Below, piece after piece: positions 45,998 to 55,283 of a stretch of 64,000 bases of DNA (positions within the stretch are counted from its first letter, which is position 1; every line of letters begins with the position of its first letter). Origin of the DNA: an uncultured Bacteroidota bacterium (GTDB lineage: Bacteria; Bacteroidota; Bacteroidia; Chitinophagales; Chitinophagaceae); the NCBI GenBank assembly GCA_903831575.1, contig CAIKYB010000044.1, positions 1 through 64,000 of the forward strand, written 5' to 3'. The translations under genes were made by a program, and so were the position numbers. A model generated the notes under the pieces. It was not told the origin of the DNA and made no database searches. It was given only the letters and a program-made list of their open reading frames with translations.

Positions 45998-47281
45998 ATG
46001 ACTTACAGAGATTCTCTTGCCTTATCGTGGAAAAATATTACAGGAAACAAACTGCGTACCTCTATTACTGTTATTATCATCGCTTTGGGAATCTTTGCCC
46101 TCATACTCATCATTACTGCGATACAAGCTGCGAGCAACAGCCTAACGGCAAGTTTTTCTACGATGGGATCCAATTCTTTTAGTATCAGGTATAAAGAACG
46201 AAGTGTTGGCTTTGGTCACAGAAGACGCGCGAATACCATTAAGACGAATAAAAAAACATTAAATGAAAGGAAATCCAATCTTGGTATTCCTATAAGTTTG
46301 AATGATGCCAAAATGTTCAGAGACAGATTTGATTTCCCCGGATCGAGAGTTAGTATTGCGTTACGTGGTCCATCGGGCATTGTAGTTAATACAAATAGAT
46401 TAAAGACCAATCCTGAGGTAAATGTTTATGGTGGCGACGAAAATTATTTAGAATTGAATGGCTACAATATTTCTTATGGCAGAAATTTCACTAAAACTGA
46501 GATTGAGTCGGGTATAAATGTATGCATGATTGGAAGTGGAGTTGCCAGCAAGTTGTTTCCAGATAATAATGCAAAAGCCATTGATGCACTTGTGAGTGTA
46601 GACCATATTCCTTATCGTGTTATTACTGTTCTTGCAGATAAAGGGTCTAGCGCTTTTTTCAATACAAGCAAAGTGGTTATTACGCCATATAATAATGTGC
46701 GAAGATTATTTGCATCACAAAACAGCACTTATAATATAGCCGTTCAAGTTGATGATTTAAAGAAAATGGATGTAGCGGTGGGAGAGGCTACTGCGGTGTT
46801 TAGGCCAGTCAGACAATTATCCATAAAAGATGCGGATAATTTTTTTATAGACAAAAGTGACAGTATCGCGGAGAGTTTACTCACCAATTTAGGTTTTCTT
46901 GAAAAGGGTACCATTGGGATCGCATTTATTACATTAATAGGCGCAGCGATTGGCTTAATGAATATTATGTTAGTGGCAGTGAATGAACGAACGAAAGAGA
47001 TTGGATTAGCGAAAGCATTAGGAGCTACCCGGAAAACCATTCGGGCACAATTTCTGTTTGAATCCATCATCATTAGCCTAATGGGAGCTGTTGCAGGCAT
47101 TATTTCTGGTGTATTATTGGGTAATCTGGTTGCTATTTTACTACATACAGGATTTGTAATCCCATGGGCCTGGGTGATTGCAGGCATTTTCGTTTGTTTT
47201 GTGGTTGGATTACTGGCGGGTTCTTACCCTGCATACAAAGCTTCAAAACTGGATCCGATTGTCGCCTTGCGTTATGAATAA
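45998..47281 (+). CDS. MacB/FtsX-type ABC transporter permease
   Basis: This is a 427-aa membrane protein. It has an N-terminal helix (about 18-42), a MacB_PCD periplasmic domain (about 45-260), and an FtsX domain with three C-terminal helices: FITLIGAAIGLMNIMLVAVNERTKEIGLAKALGATRKTIRAQFLFESIIIS, ending GSYPAYKASKLDPIVALRYE. This architecture belongs to type VII ABC mechanotransmission systems for lipoprotein, peptide or antibiotic export. Its ATPase and adaptor partners are not adjacent, so the substrate is unknown. Confidence 0.85.
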   Translation: MTYRDSLALSWKNITGNKLRTSITVIIIALGIFALILIITAIQAASNSLTASFSTMGSNSFSIRYKERSVGFGHRRRANTIKTNKKTLNERKSNLGIPISLNDAKMFRDRFDFPGSRVSIALRGPSGIVVNTNRLKTNPEVNVYGGDENYLELNGYNISYGRNFTKTEIESGINVCMIGSGVASKLFPDNNAKAIDALVSVDHIPYRVITVLADKGSSAFFNTSKVVITPYNNVRRLFASQNSTYNIAVQVDDLKKMDVAVGEATAVFRPVRQLSIKDADNFFIDKSDSIAESLLTNLGFLEKGTIGIAFITLIGAAIGLMNIMLVAVNERTKEIGLAKALGATRKTIRAQFLFESIIISLMGAVAGIISGVLLGNLVAILLHTGFVIPWAWVIAGIFVCFVVGLLAGSYPAYKASKLDPIVALRYE

Positions 47282-47388
47282 TTTTTTCCTCAAAAAGCCC
47301 TCATTTAGTGTTAACAAATTGAAAATTTAAGTTAAACTATTCATAGCTAAGTTTTTTTTATTAACTTGTTGCCTCGTTGTAAAAACCT

Positions 47389-47402
47389 ATGACTCAGGTC
47401 AT
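47389..47402. promoter_or_regulatory. ATGAC-N4-GTCAT palindrome upstream of exbB
   Basis: ATGACTCAGGTCAT is a dyad with 5-bp arms and 4-base spacer, the geometry of Crp/Fnr-family operators. It is followed by TAATTTGC, a near -7 element. It lies 60 bases before the exbB start. The operator role is inferred. Confidence 0.35.
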
Positions 47403-47461
47403 TAATTTGCAATTTCATTATCAATAAAAATTAAAACTTAACTCATTAAAATCAGATTGTT

Positions 47462-48307
47462 ATGGCAGAAACAAAATCAACTGCAAATTCAGTACAAGAA
47501 AACAAACTCAATAGCATGATTTCATTGCTAGCACCAATTGTATGTGTACTAGCTGGTTACATCATTTGGAGATTTATTTTGGGCGCAGGGTCCAATTTTA
47601 ACGTAGGAAGTGAAAATAGTGGATTCTGGCCTGAAAGAGAAGGGCCAAAAACTGCTTTGAGTAAAATGTATTTAGGAGGTATTATTGTACCGATTCTAAT
47701 TGGAACTTTTTTAACCATGATCACTTTTGTTGTTGAAAGATACATGACGATCAAAAAAGCAAATGGAACAGGAAGCAATGCTGATTTTGTTCGTAAAGTA
47801 CAATTTCATTTAGCTAATAAAAATGTTGATGCTGCTTTGGCAGAATGCGACAAACAAAAAGGTTCTGTTGGGAATGTAATGAAAGCAGGATTACGTCGCT
47901 ACAAAGAAATGATTACTGATAATCAATTAAGCACAGAACAAAAAGTTATGGCTATTCAAAAAGAAGTGGAAGAAGCTACTTCATTGGAGTTGCCCATGCT
48001 GGAGAAGAACTTAGTTTTCTTGTCTACAATTGCTTCTATTGCTACGTTAATGGGGTTATTAGGAACTGTATTAGGGATGATTCGTTCTTTCTCGGCTTTA
48101 GGAGAAGATAGCGGTGGCGGTGCAGCAGCAAGTAAACTTTCTGTTGGGATTTCTGAGGCTTTGTATAATACAGCTTTGGGAATTGGTACTTCAGCATTTG
48201 CTATTGTATTTTATAATATTTTCACCACTAAGATTGATGGGATTACTTATGGTATTGATGAGTCAGGATTTACTTTAACACAATCATTTGCTTCTCAATA
48301 CAAATAA
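47462..48307 (+). CDS. exbB: MotA/TolQ/ExbB proton channel family protein
   Basis: This is a 281-aa inner-membrane protein with three helices plus an extra N-terminal one: about 20-38, 72-92 and the conserved C-terminal pair (about 185-207 and 230-250). Motifs are LPMLEKNLVFLSTIASIATLMGLLGTVLGMIRSF and GISEALYNTALGIGTSAFAIVFYNIF. It forms the proton-driven motor with ExbD to energise TonB. It is the first gene of a four-gene operon. Confidence 0.9.
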   Translation: MAETKSTANSVQENKLNSMISLLAPIVCVLAGYIIWRFILGAGSNFNVGSENSGFWPEREGPKTALSKMYLGGIIVPILIGTFLTMITFVVERYMTIKKANGTGSNADFVRKVQFHLANKNVDAALAECDKQKGSVGNVMKAGLRRYKEMITDNQLSTEQKVMAIQKEVEEATSLELPMLEKNLVFLSTIASIATLMGLLGTVLGMIRSFSALGEDSGGGAAASKLSVGISEALYNTALGIGTSAFAIVFYNIFTTKIDGITYGIDESGFTLTQSFASQYK

Positions 48308-48366
48308 TCTTTGTAAGCGAACGAAATAAGTATTTTAAAGTAACATCAAAAAAATAATTTCATCAT

Positions 48367-49017
48367 ATGCCTAAAGTAAAAATACCACGGAAGAGCACGA
48401 CTATCGATATGACTGCGATGTGTGATGTGGCGTTTTTATTGTTGTCTTTTTTCATTCTGGCAACAAAACAAAAACCACCAGAAGTGCTTTCGGTTGCACC
48501 ACCGAGTTCTATTTCTGCTAAAGCGGCTCCAGACAAATCAATATTAATCACATTGACTAAAGATGGCAGAGCTTTTATCATGTTGGGAGATGAGACAAAA
48601 AAAGCAGATATTCTCAGTAATATCAACTTGACAAAGGGCTTGAATCTTTCTCCTGCAGAATTAAAGAAATGGGAAAAATCGCCTTTCATTGGATTGCCAT
48701 TGAATCAAATAAAAAGTTCATTATCATTAATATCAGAAATCCCTGCTAATAAAATGCCGGGGATTCCTACAGACAGTTCAAGAAATGAAATGATTGATTG
48801 GGTGAAAAGTATATCTAATGTATATGCGGGTACTGATCAACGTAAGTTGCAGGAAATGCTGCTTGTTAAAGGAGATAATGAAGCGCTTTATCCTACATTT
48901 AAAAATATCAAACAAGCTTTCAAGAAAAATGAGATTTATAAATTTAGAATTGTTACGAATGGCGAAGCTGTTCCTGTTGGTTCTGAATTGTATTTAAATC
49001 CACCGAAAGCCAATTAA
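48367..49017 (+). CDS. exbD: ExbD/TolR family protein (first copy, long)
   Basis: This is a 216-aa protein with a single N-terminal helix carrying the proton-binding Asp in TAMCDVAFLLLSFFILA. The periplasmic part is longer than in typical ExbD (about 140 aa) and includes an inserted segment (about 90-150). It is likely one of two non-identical subunits of the TonB motor, with the next gene. Confidence 0.88.
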   Translation: MPKVKIPRKSTTIDMTAMCDVAFLLLSFFILATKQKPPEVLSVAPPSSISAKAAPDKSILITLTKDGRAFIMLGDETKKADILSNINLTKGLNLSPAELKKWEKSPFIGLPLNQIKSSLSLISEIPANKMPGIPTDSSRNEMIDWVKSISNVYAGTDQRKLQEMLLVKGDNEALYPTFKNIKQAFKKNEIYKFRIVTNGEAVPVGSELYLNPPKAN

Positions 49018-49040
49018 TTAATTAAAATAAACATACCGAT

Positions 49041-49592
49041 ATGGCAGAAATGGATACTTCGTCGGGTGGCGGACATCATAAGAAAGGACCCGGCGTAAAA
49101 AAAGCAAAGAAATTATCTACCAGAGTTGATTTAACTCCAATGGTTGATTTGGGATTTCTGCTTATTACGTTCTTTGTATTCACTACAACAATGAGCCAGT
49201 CTACGGCTATGAATATGAATGAACCAAAAGATGATTCCACTCAGGTAATGAAAGTAAAGAACTCTGGTGCGATGACTATCTTATTGGGCAAAGGAGATCA
49301 AGTATATTATTATTATGGTCAGTTGGAAGTAGATAAACTCAGTGAGCAATTCAAGAGCACCACATTCAAACAAATCAGAGATTTAATCGTTACAAAAAAG
49401 AAGGCTACCAACATTGACGACTTGATGTATATTATCAAATCTGATAAGCAATCAACCTTCAAAAATGCTATCGATATTCTTGATGAGATGAGTATTTGTG
49501 CAGTTCCTCCTGGTCATTATGCAGAAGTAGATATGACTGCAACAGAAGAGTTGTTAATTAGAAAAACAGAGGAAGCGAATGGTATAAAATAA
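49041..49592 (+). CDS. exbD: ExbD/TolR family protein (second copy)
   Basis: This is a 183-aa protein. A Gly/His/Lys-rich cytoplasmic start (SSGGGHHKKGPGVKKAKKL) precedes the single helix LTPMVDLGFLLITFFVFTTTMS with the motor Asp. Two different exbD genes in tandem are usual in Bacteroidota exb operons. It sits between exbD copy 1 and tonB. Confidence 0.88.
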   Translation: MAEMDTSSGGGHHKKGPGVKKAKKLSTRVDLTPMVDLGFLLITFFVFTTTMSQSTAMNMNEPKDDSTQVMKVKNSGAMTILLGKGDQVYYYYGQLEVDKLSEQFKSTTFKQIRDLIVTKKKATNIDDLMYIIKSDKQSTFKNAIDILDEMSICAVPPGHYAEVDMTATEELLIRKTEEANGIK

Positions 49593-49643
49593 TTTGAGAA
49601 ATAATTATTTAAAATTCCGATCTAAACAAACAAACAGATTATT

Positions 49644-50459
49644 ATGGATGTAAATAAAATTTTAAACGCCGATTTACTTGATATCATTTTTGATGGCAGG
49701 AATAAATCATACGGAGCTTATGATTTAAGGAGAAACTATAATTTAAGATTAAAAAAAGCGTTGATTTTTACTGGCGCATTATTGCTATTGATATTTCTTG
49801 GAGCAGTATTTGCAAACATTATTGATAAGTACAAAAACAAAAGCACCATAGATGTGGTAGATACACAAATGGCGGAAATTAAAAAAGACGAACCACCACC
49901 GCCACCACCGCCACCACCACCAACACCACCACCACCACCAGAAGTAAATCAGGTAAAATTCACCCCTCCAAAAATCGTAAAAGATGAAGAGGTAAAACCT
50001 GACGAAAAAATAGAAGAAATTAAGGAAGATCAGGTTATTAGTACCAAGACGGTAGAGAGTGACAATAAAGATCAAATTGTGCAGGCGCCAGTAGAGTCTA
50101 CTAATAGTGACTTACCTAGAGATGATGATGAAAATAAAATTTTTACAAAAGTAGAAGTAGATGCTGCATATCCGGGCGGTGAAGGTTCTTGGAGAAGATA
50201 CCTGTCAAATAATTTAGATAGCGAAACACCTGGGAATAATGGAGCTCCTGCAGGTACTTATACTGTTGTGATTCGATTTGTAGTTGCGAAAGATGGATCT
50301 GTAAGTGATGTGGTTGCCGAAACTTCTCATGGTTATGGAATGGAACAGGAATCAATCAGAGTAATAAAAAGATCAGGTAAGTGGACACCAGCAATACAAA
50401 ATGGTCGTAACGTCACTGCCTACAAACGCCAGCCCATTACTTGGGTTGTGCAGGAATAA
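49644..50459 (+). CDS. tonB: TonB energy transducer
   Basis: This is a 271-aa protein. The N-terminus NADLLDIIFDGRNKSYGAYDLRRNYN is typical of Bacteroidota TonB and is followed by one transmembrane helix (about 38-58). A proline-rich spacer follows (PPPPPPPPPPTPPPPPE, about 84-100), then a Glu/Lys/Asp-rich region and a C-terminal TonB fold (about 170-271; VVIRFVVAKDGSVSDVVAETSHGYGMEQESIRVIKRSGKWTPAIQNGR). It transmits energy to outer-membrane SusC/TonB-dependent receptors. Confidence 0.93.
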   Translation: MDVNKILNADLLDIIFDGRNKSYGAYDLRRNYNLRLKKALIFTGALLLLIFLGAVFANIIDKYKNKSTIDVVDTQMAEIKKDEPPPPPPPPPPTPPPPPEVNQVKFTPPKIVKDEEVKPDEKIEEIKEDQVISTKTVESDNKDQIVQAPVESTNSDLPRDDDENKIFTKVEVDAAYPGGEGSWRRYLSNNLDSETPGNNGAPAGTYTVVIRFVVAKDGSVSDVVAETSHGYGMEQESIRVIKRSGKWTPAIQNGRNVTAYKRQPITWVVQE

Positions 50460-50480
50460 CTTTTTAAAAACTTTCAAAAG

Positions 50481-50512
50481 AAACCTCTCAATTAAATGGG
50501 AGGTTTTTTGTT
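50481..50512 (+). terminator. exb/tonB operon terminator
   Basis: AAACCTCTC and GGGAGGTTT form a 9-bp stem with one wobble and an 8-base loop, followed by a T-run. It starts 21 bases after the tonB stop. Confidence 0.8.
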
Positions 50513-50627
50513 TTTGCAAGTTTAAAATTGTTTCAAAAGTTGAATAGGTTTCATTTAGTTTTGTGGCCATTGTCATTTATTTCATAATAATTTACTATGC
50601 TGTATTTATCATTTATATCTTTGACAA

Positions 50628-52001
50628 ATGAACAATAAACTATCGGGATGGGATGATACTATTGTTGCTTTGGCTACTGCCCCTGGCATTGCTGCTATTG
50701 GTGTAATTAGATTAAGTGGCAAAAACACTTTTGAAATCGTCTCCAAAATTTTCCCCTCTAAAAATATCACGGTTCAACAATCACATACTATTCATGTAGG
50801 GTTATTAAAAGATAATCACGAGGTTATTGATGAAGTTGTTTTGTCTTTATTCAGAGGGCCCAAAAGTTATACTGGTGAGGACACGATAGAAATTAGCGGT
50901 CACGGTAGTCCATATATTCAGGAGCAAATTATTAATACCTGTATAAAATATGGTGCAAGATTGGCGAAGCCAGGAGAGTTTACCCAACGTGCTTTTTTAA
51001 ATGCAAAACTTGATCTTACACAAGCAGAAGCAGTAGCTGATTTAATTGCATCTAATACAAAAGCATCGCAAAAAACAGCGTTACATAATATTAGAGGAGG
51101 ATTTTCTCATGAGTTAAAAAGCATGAGAGAACAGCTTATTCAATTTGCTTCTTTGATAGAGTTGGAGCTGGACTTTGCAACTGAGGATGTAGAGTTTGCC
51201 GATCGTACCAAGTTTTATGCTTTGATTAATGAGATAGAAAATTCAACACAACAACTCATCACTTCTTTTCAATTGGGAAATGTGATTAAAAATGGAGTAA
51301 GTGTAGCCATTATTGGCAAACCCAATGCGGGGAAATCTACCTTATTAAATTGCTTACTAAATGAAGAAAGGGCCATCGTCAGTGAGATTGCGGGAACAAC
51401 AAGAGATACAATAGAAGAAACGATTAACATTAATGGCATACTTTTTCGATTAATTGATACGGCCGGTATTAGAACACAGAGCAAGGATATTATTGAAAAT
51501 CTTGGGATAGAGAAGAGTCTTGAGAAAATGAATAGCGCTGATATTGTCTTGTATATTTTTGATAAGAATACAACATCTGCGGAAGAGTTATCAACTCAGA
51601 TAAAATTATTTGAAGATGCCGCAATCAAATATTTATTGGTTGGAAATAAAGCTGATCTAAGTAATTCTTTTTCAACAGATAAAGATGATGTAATATTGTC
51701 GATTTCAGCGAAAGGAAATATAGGCATTGAGGAACTAAAAGAAGCATTATATCAATCAACTGTTAATAAATCAGTAAATACAGACAATACTATAGTCACT
51801 AACTCCAGACATTTACAAGCGCTGCTACAAATCAGCACTTCACTGGTCTCCATAAAATCCGCTTTGGATAATAATATTTCTGGCGATTTGTTATCCATAG
51901 AAATAAGAACCTGCTTGTTTCATTTGGGAGAAATTACAGGAGAGATAACGAACGAGGATAAGTTGGATTATATTTTTTCGAAGTTTTGTATCGGAAAGTA
52001 A
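50628..52001 (+). CDS. mnmE: tRNA modification GTPase MnmE
   Basis: This is a 457-aa protein. An N-terminal folate-binding domain (DTIVALATAPGIAAIGVIRLSG) precedes a helical domain containing the G domain with GKPNAGKSTLLN (P-loop), the DTAGIR switch II and NKAD. The C-terminal CIGK motif is intact (FCIGK). With MnmG it installs the cmnm5 group at wobble U34 of tRNAs. It stands alone with its own spacer. Confidence 0.97.
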   Translation: MNNKLSGWDDTIVALATAPGIAAIGVIRLSGKNTFEIVSKIFPSKNITVQQSHTIHVGLLKDNHEVIDEVVLSLFRGPKSYTGEDTIEISGHGSPYIQEQIINTCIKYGARLAKPGEFTQRAFLNAKLDLTQAEAVADLIASNTKASQKTALHNIRGGFSHELKSMREQLIQFASLIELELDFATEDVEFADRTKFYALINEIENSTQQLITSFQLGNVIKNGVSVAIIGKPNAGKSTLLNCLLNEERAIVSEIAGTTRDTIEETININGILFRLIDTAGIRTQSKDIIENLGIEKSLEKMNSADIVLYIFDKNTTSAEELSTQIKLFEDAAIKYLLVGNKADLSNSFSTDKDDVILSISAKGNIGIEELKEALYQSTVNKSVNTDNTIVTNSRHLQALLQISTSLVSIKSALDNNISGDLLSIEIRTCLFHLGEITGEITNEDKLDYIFSKFCIGK

Positions 52002-52130
52002 TCAAAATTTTTGCTGCAAATCAATTAGAGAAATTACAATAAAAAACCGTTTATAGTTGAACCGATTTAATAAATTACTATAAAAGAAGTACTTAAAAAT
52101 ATTACAAAGTGAAGGAGGCTGCGGTCTTCT

Positions 52131-53012
52131 CTATTTTCCTATTTTTATTGTTTTAATTAATTGCAATATCAAATAAATAAGGGTGCTATAAACGCCAATA
52201 ATAATTGCATAAGCCATAAAAAGAAGCCAGTAGGGGCTTCTAAATCTTGTTGACCACAGTTCTCTTTTACTAAAAAAATCTTCGCCTGCTACTGTAGGAA
52301 CTCCCCAGCTAGCTTTTTTTTCTACAATAATATTTCCTAGGATTTCGTTATCCTCAATTTTTGCAATAAGAATGAGATTCCCCAAACTATCTCCAGGCAT
52401 ATTGATTTTTGTAAACGGCACAGTAACCAACCCCGTGGAATCCGATGTATATGTTTCTTCGTCTCCACCAGAAAGAATTCCGACAAGACGTTTTATTCCA
52501 ACTTTCATTTCAATATCAGGCGCTGCAATTAATTTCCCGTTATCGTCTTTAAAAATTTTTACACTAATATTTTTAATGTCGTCAATCGTAGCCGTGTCAA
52601 TTTCGAGTCGTGCTTTTGTAATAGAATAATCAGATGACACTTGCTCGTCTCCCTTCATTACAATAAATAAATGAGTGGAGGACTTATCCCAAATTGATTT
52701 TAAATTGGGTGGAATAAACATTTTAGCTTTTCCAGACTCATTGGTTTTTACTTCAGAAATAAAATTTCCGGAGCTTACGCTATCCAAATAGACTTTATAT
52801 GAAATGTTTTTTTGTGCAAGGAATACTTTGTTTTTCTTAGTAGAACTTTCGAGTAATAAATATTGAACACTATTATTTATATTAAAGTATTGGAGTTTTA
52901 AAATAGGTGTTCCATCCGATGCATCTTGTGCGTCAACAATATTTGGCATTAATATGCTTATTACTAAAACAAGCAATAAACTATAGCGAATGGTCTTTTT
53001 GGCTTTCTTCAT
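52131..53012 (-). CDS. Unknown exported protein with Ig-like regions and C-terminal membrane anchor
   Basis: The protein is 293 aa from the ATG at 53012; the ORF track's first codon is a TTG. It has a signal peptide (ending VDAQ), two beta-sandwich-like stretches of the type found in transthyretin/CNA-B or Ig-like domains (KVYLDSVSSGNFISEVKTNESGKAKMFIP; IEMKVGIKRLVGILSGGDEETYTSDSTGLVTVPF) and one C-terminal helix (about 265-287) with a basic tail. So the bulk is periplasmic and held in the inner membrane. It is the last gene of the redox operon and overlaps the NrfD gene. No known family was recognised. Confidence 0.55.
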   Translation of the reverse strand: MKKAKKTIRYSLLLVLVISILMPNIVDAQDASDGTPILKLQYFNINNSVQYLLLESSTKKNKVFLAQKNISYKVYLDSVSSGNFISEVKTNESGKAKMFIPPNLKSIWDKSSTHLFIVMKGDEQVSSDYSITKARLEIDTATIDDIKNISVKIFKDDNGKLIAAPDIEMKVGIKRLVGILSGGDEETYTSDSTGLVTVPFTKINMPGDSLGNLILIAKIEDNEILGNIIVEKKASWGVPTVAGEDFFSKRELWSTRFRSPYWLLFMAYAIIIGVYSTLIYLILQLIKTIKIGK

Positions 53013-54360
53013 TTTGTTCAATTATTGTTTCATAGATTGGAATGATTGGTAGAATTCTCACAAAAAATGTTATAATCAATAGCGCGCCAGCTAAAGATCC
53101 GATTGCTATTGCCCATTCTTCCCAACTTGGAAAATAATGTTTATAGCTTTCTGGCACATTCTGCATTGGTAAAAAAGGGTGTAATAATGTGGGTGTTACA
53201 ATGAGATATCTTTTAAACCAGGCGCCAACAACAACCATTATTCCCGCAATAAACATGGGTAATGGCTTTCTTCCTTTTTTTGTAATGAGAATAAAAATAG
53301 GAATTAACATGCCTACAAAAATGGCGAACCAAAACATGATAGCATATGAACCCGAAAACAGTTCTCTTAAATGTTCCTCTTCTGCTTTCTTCATTTTAAA
53401 TGCAGGAATTAAATATTCATTGATGTTAAAATACAAATAAAGTAAACCAAGCATTACAACAATTTTGCCCATTTTTTCGAAATGTAATTCAGTAATGTAT
53501 TTTTCTAATTTGTAGTATCTCCTGAATACATACATTGCTACAACAACAGCGCCTGCTCCAACTAGAAATGCACCAGAAATAAAATAAGCTCCAAAGTTTG
53601 TGCTGTCCCAACCTGGTCTGTATGTGGTAGCAAAAAGCCATGAAGTAACTGTATGTATACAAAAAGCTACAGGAATAATCATCACGCAAAGAATATTTAT
53701 CGACTTGTCATTTATTCGAAATTGATCTTTGTGTCCTTTCCAGAAGGAGCCTAAAAAAACATATAGTTTATGAAATTTATTTACGGAAGGTTTTCTGTGT
53801 AATATCAATATTTTCAGATCGGGAAGCAAGGGCAAATATAGAAGGAATAAGCTAATGAGAAAATATGTGCTGATAACGGTAACATCCCAAATAATGGGTG
53901 ACTGTAATCTCCCATGTAAAAATAAATTCATGAACCTCTCTGGCCTTCCCATATCTACAATAATAATTAATGATGCGAATACAATTGCAGATACAGCAAT
54001 AATTTCTGCGATTCTGGTAAGTGGAGTGCTCCAATGTACATCTGCAAGTCTAAGTATTGCCGTTATTAAAGACCCCACTAAACTTATTGCAACAAAAAAC
54101 ACAAAATTAGAAATATAAATACCCCACGAAACATAATCTCTCATATTGGTTACAACCAAGCCTTGTGTTAGTTGTCTGTAATAAGCATATGCTCCAGCCA
54201 AACAAAAGATAATTAAAATTGAAGTCCAGATCATGCCTCGTTTCCCGAATCTTTTTGGAACAAGGTCGTTAATAATACGATCTCTTGAAATTGGATTATT
54301 GTTTTCCACGTTATAATATTTATTTGGTTTCCTTGGTTTGATTTTCCAAACCAGATTCAT
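52981..54360 (-). CDS. NrfD/polysulfide-reductase-type quinol-interacting membrane subunit
   Basis: The protein is 459 aa from the ATG at 54360, which overlaps the ferredoxin gene by 41 bases; a GTG at 54309 would avoid overlap. It is a multi-pass protein (about 8-10 helices) of the NrfD/PsrC family: YAYYRQLTQGLVVTNMRDYVSWGIYISNFVFFVAISLVGSLITAILRL and ISGAFLVGAGAVVVAMYVFRRYY. Such subunits exchange electrons between quinones and a periplasmic ferredoxin. Paired with the next gene upstream, it could form a PsrBC- or ActBC-like module. Confidence 0.85.
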   Translation of the reverse strand: MNLVWKIKPRKPNKYYNVENNNPISRDRIINDLVPKRFGKRGMIWTSILIIFCLAGAYAYYRQLTQGLVVTNMRDYVSWGIYISNFVFFVAISLVGSLITAILRLADVHWSTPLTRIAEIIAVSAIVFASLIIIVDMGRPERFMNLFLHGRLQSPIIWDVTVISTYFLISLFLLYLPLLPDLKILILHRKPSVNKFHKLYVFLGSFWKGHKDQFRINDKSINILCVMIIPVAFCIHTVTSWLFATTYRPGWDSTNFGAYFISGAFLVGAGAVVVAMYVFRRYYKLEKYITELHFEKMGKIVVMLGLLYLYFNINEYLIPAFKMKKAEEEHLRELFSGSYAIMFWFAIFVGMLIPIFILITKKGRKPLPMFIAGIMVVVGAWFKRYLIVTPTLLHPFLPMQNVPESYKHYFPSWEEWAIAIGSLAGALLIITFFVRILPIIPIYETIIEQNEESQKDHSL

Positions 54361-55258
54361 AAGGAAAGTTTCTATTGACAGGAGGCAGATAATATACACT
54401 TGGTTTTGTTCCGAGATCTTCCATCAATCTATACCCTGCTTTATCTTTTATTAAATCACTGAATCGAAAGGTCTCAGAACCATTTGTAACAGAATCTTCA
54501 TTTAAATCGCCAAACATAAAAACACCATTAGGGCAAGCCTGAACACAATGTGGCAGTTCTCCTTTTCTACTCATATCAGGACAAAAATCACATTTACCAA
54601 CAGTTCCTTTTTTTTGAGGCATACTGGATTCGCAGGAATAATGCTGTTCTGCAACCTGAGGATCTAATTGTGGTTCTTCCCAATTAAATACCCTTGTTGA
54701 ATATGGACATGCTGCCATACAAAATCTGCATCCAATGCAACGGTCACTATCAATTAATACAATCCCATCCTGTCTTTTAAAAGTGGCATCGACCGGACAA
54801 ACTTTTACACAAGGCGGTTCGTCGCAATGCATACAAGTTGTGGGCTGCCAATAAGGAGCAGAATGAATGCTGTCTTCCATTCCTAAAACTTTTATCCAAT
54901 TTTGTCCTGGATGTACCTGATGCATATGATTACAGGCGCTCTGACATTTACGAAGATTTTTGCAACGAGCCAGATCAATAACCATTACAAATTTCTTTCC
55001 AGCAATTCCTTTCCGTTCTTCATCATTAGTCAATGTAGGCAAATCGGGAACTGGTTTTAGAAAAGCACGATCAATTTCAATAACATCACCATTAACAGAA
55101 AGTAATTTTACTTTTTCTCCAGTGAGGGCAATAGATTCTTCCGTATGGAATGGGTGGCTGTTGTCAAGACATCCGGTAAGTACAGCTGTTGTTGCTGCAA
55201 TTCCACCGAATAGAAAATTACGTCTGGAATTATTATTTTCATTATTATTTAAACTCAT
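54320..55258 (-). CDS. Four-cluster ferredoxin-like subunit with Tat/lipoprotein signal
   Basis: This is a 312-aa protein starting with a twin-arginine signal (SRRNFLFGG) that also contains a lipobox (TGC), so it is probably exported folded and lipid-anchored. Four cysteine groups are visible: CKNLRKCQSAC (an expanded first spacing), CMHCDEPPCVKVCP, CIGCRFCMAACP and CDFC...HCVQACP. This resembles NrfC/PsrB/ActB-type electron carriers. A segment before the first cluster (KVKLLSVNGDVIEID) is shared with the 79-aa protein next door. Its catalytic partner is missing from the operon. Confidence 0.88.
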   Translation of the reverse strand: MSLNNNENNNSRRNFLFGGIAATTAVLTGCLDNSHPFHTEESIALTGEKVKLLSVNGDVIEIDRAFLKPVPDLPTLTNDEERKGIAGKKFVMVIDLARCKNLRKCQSACNHMHQVHPGQNWIKVLGMEDSIHSAPYWQPTTCMHCDEPPCVKVCPVDATFKRQDGIVLIDSDRCIGCRFCMAACPYSTRVFNWEEPQLDPQVAEQHYSCESSMPQKKGTVGKCDFCPDMSRKGELPHCVQACPNGVFMFGDLNEDSVTNGSETFRFSDLIKDKAGYRLMEDLGTKPSVYYLPPVNRNFPYESGLENQTKETK

Positions 55259-55283
55259 TGAATGTTAATTTAAAGGGTACGGA

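Noticed and set aside
49785-50075. 96-aa minus-strand ORF opposite tonB
   Set aside because: Its Trp-rich run is the antisense of the proline-rich TonB spacer; it is a shadow ORF.
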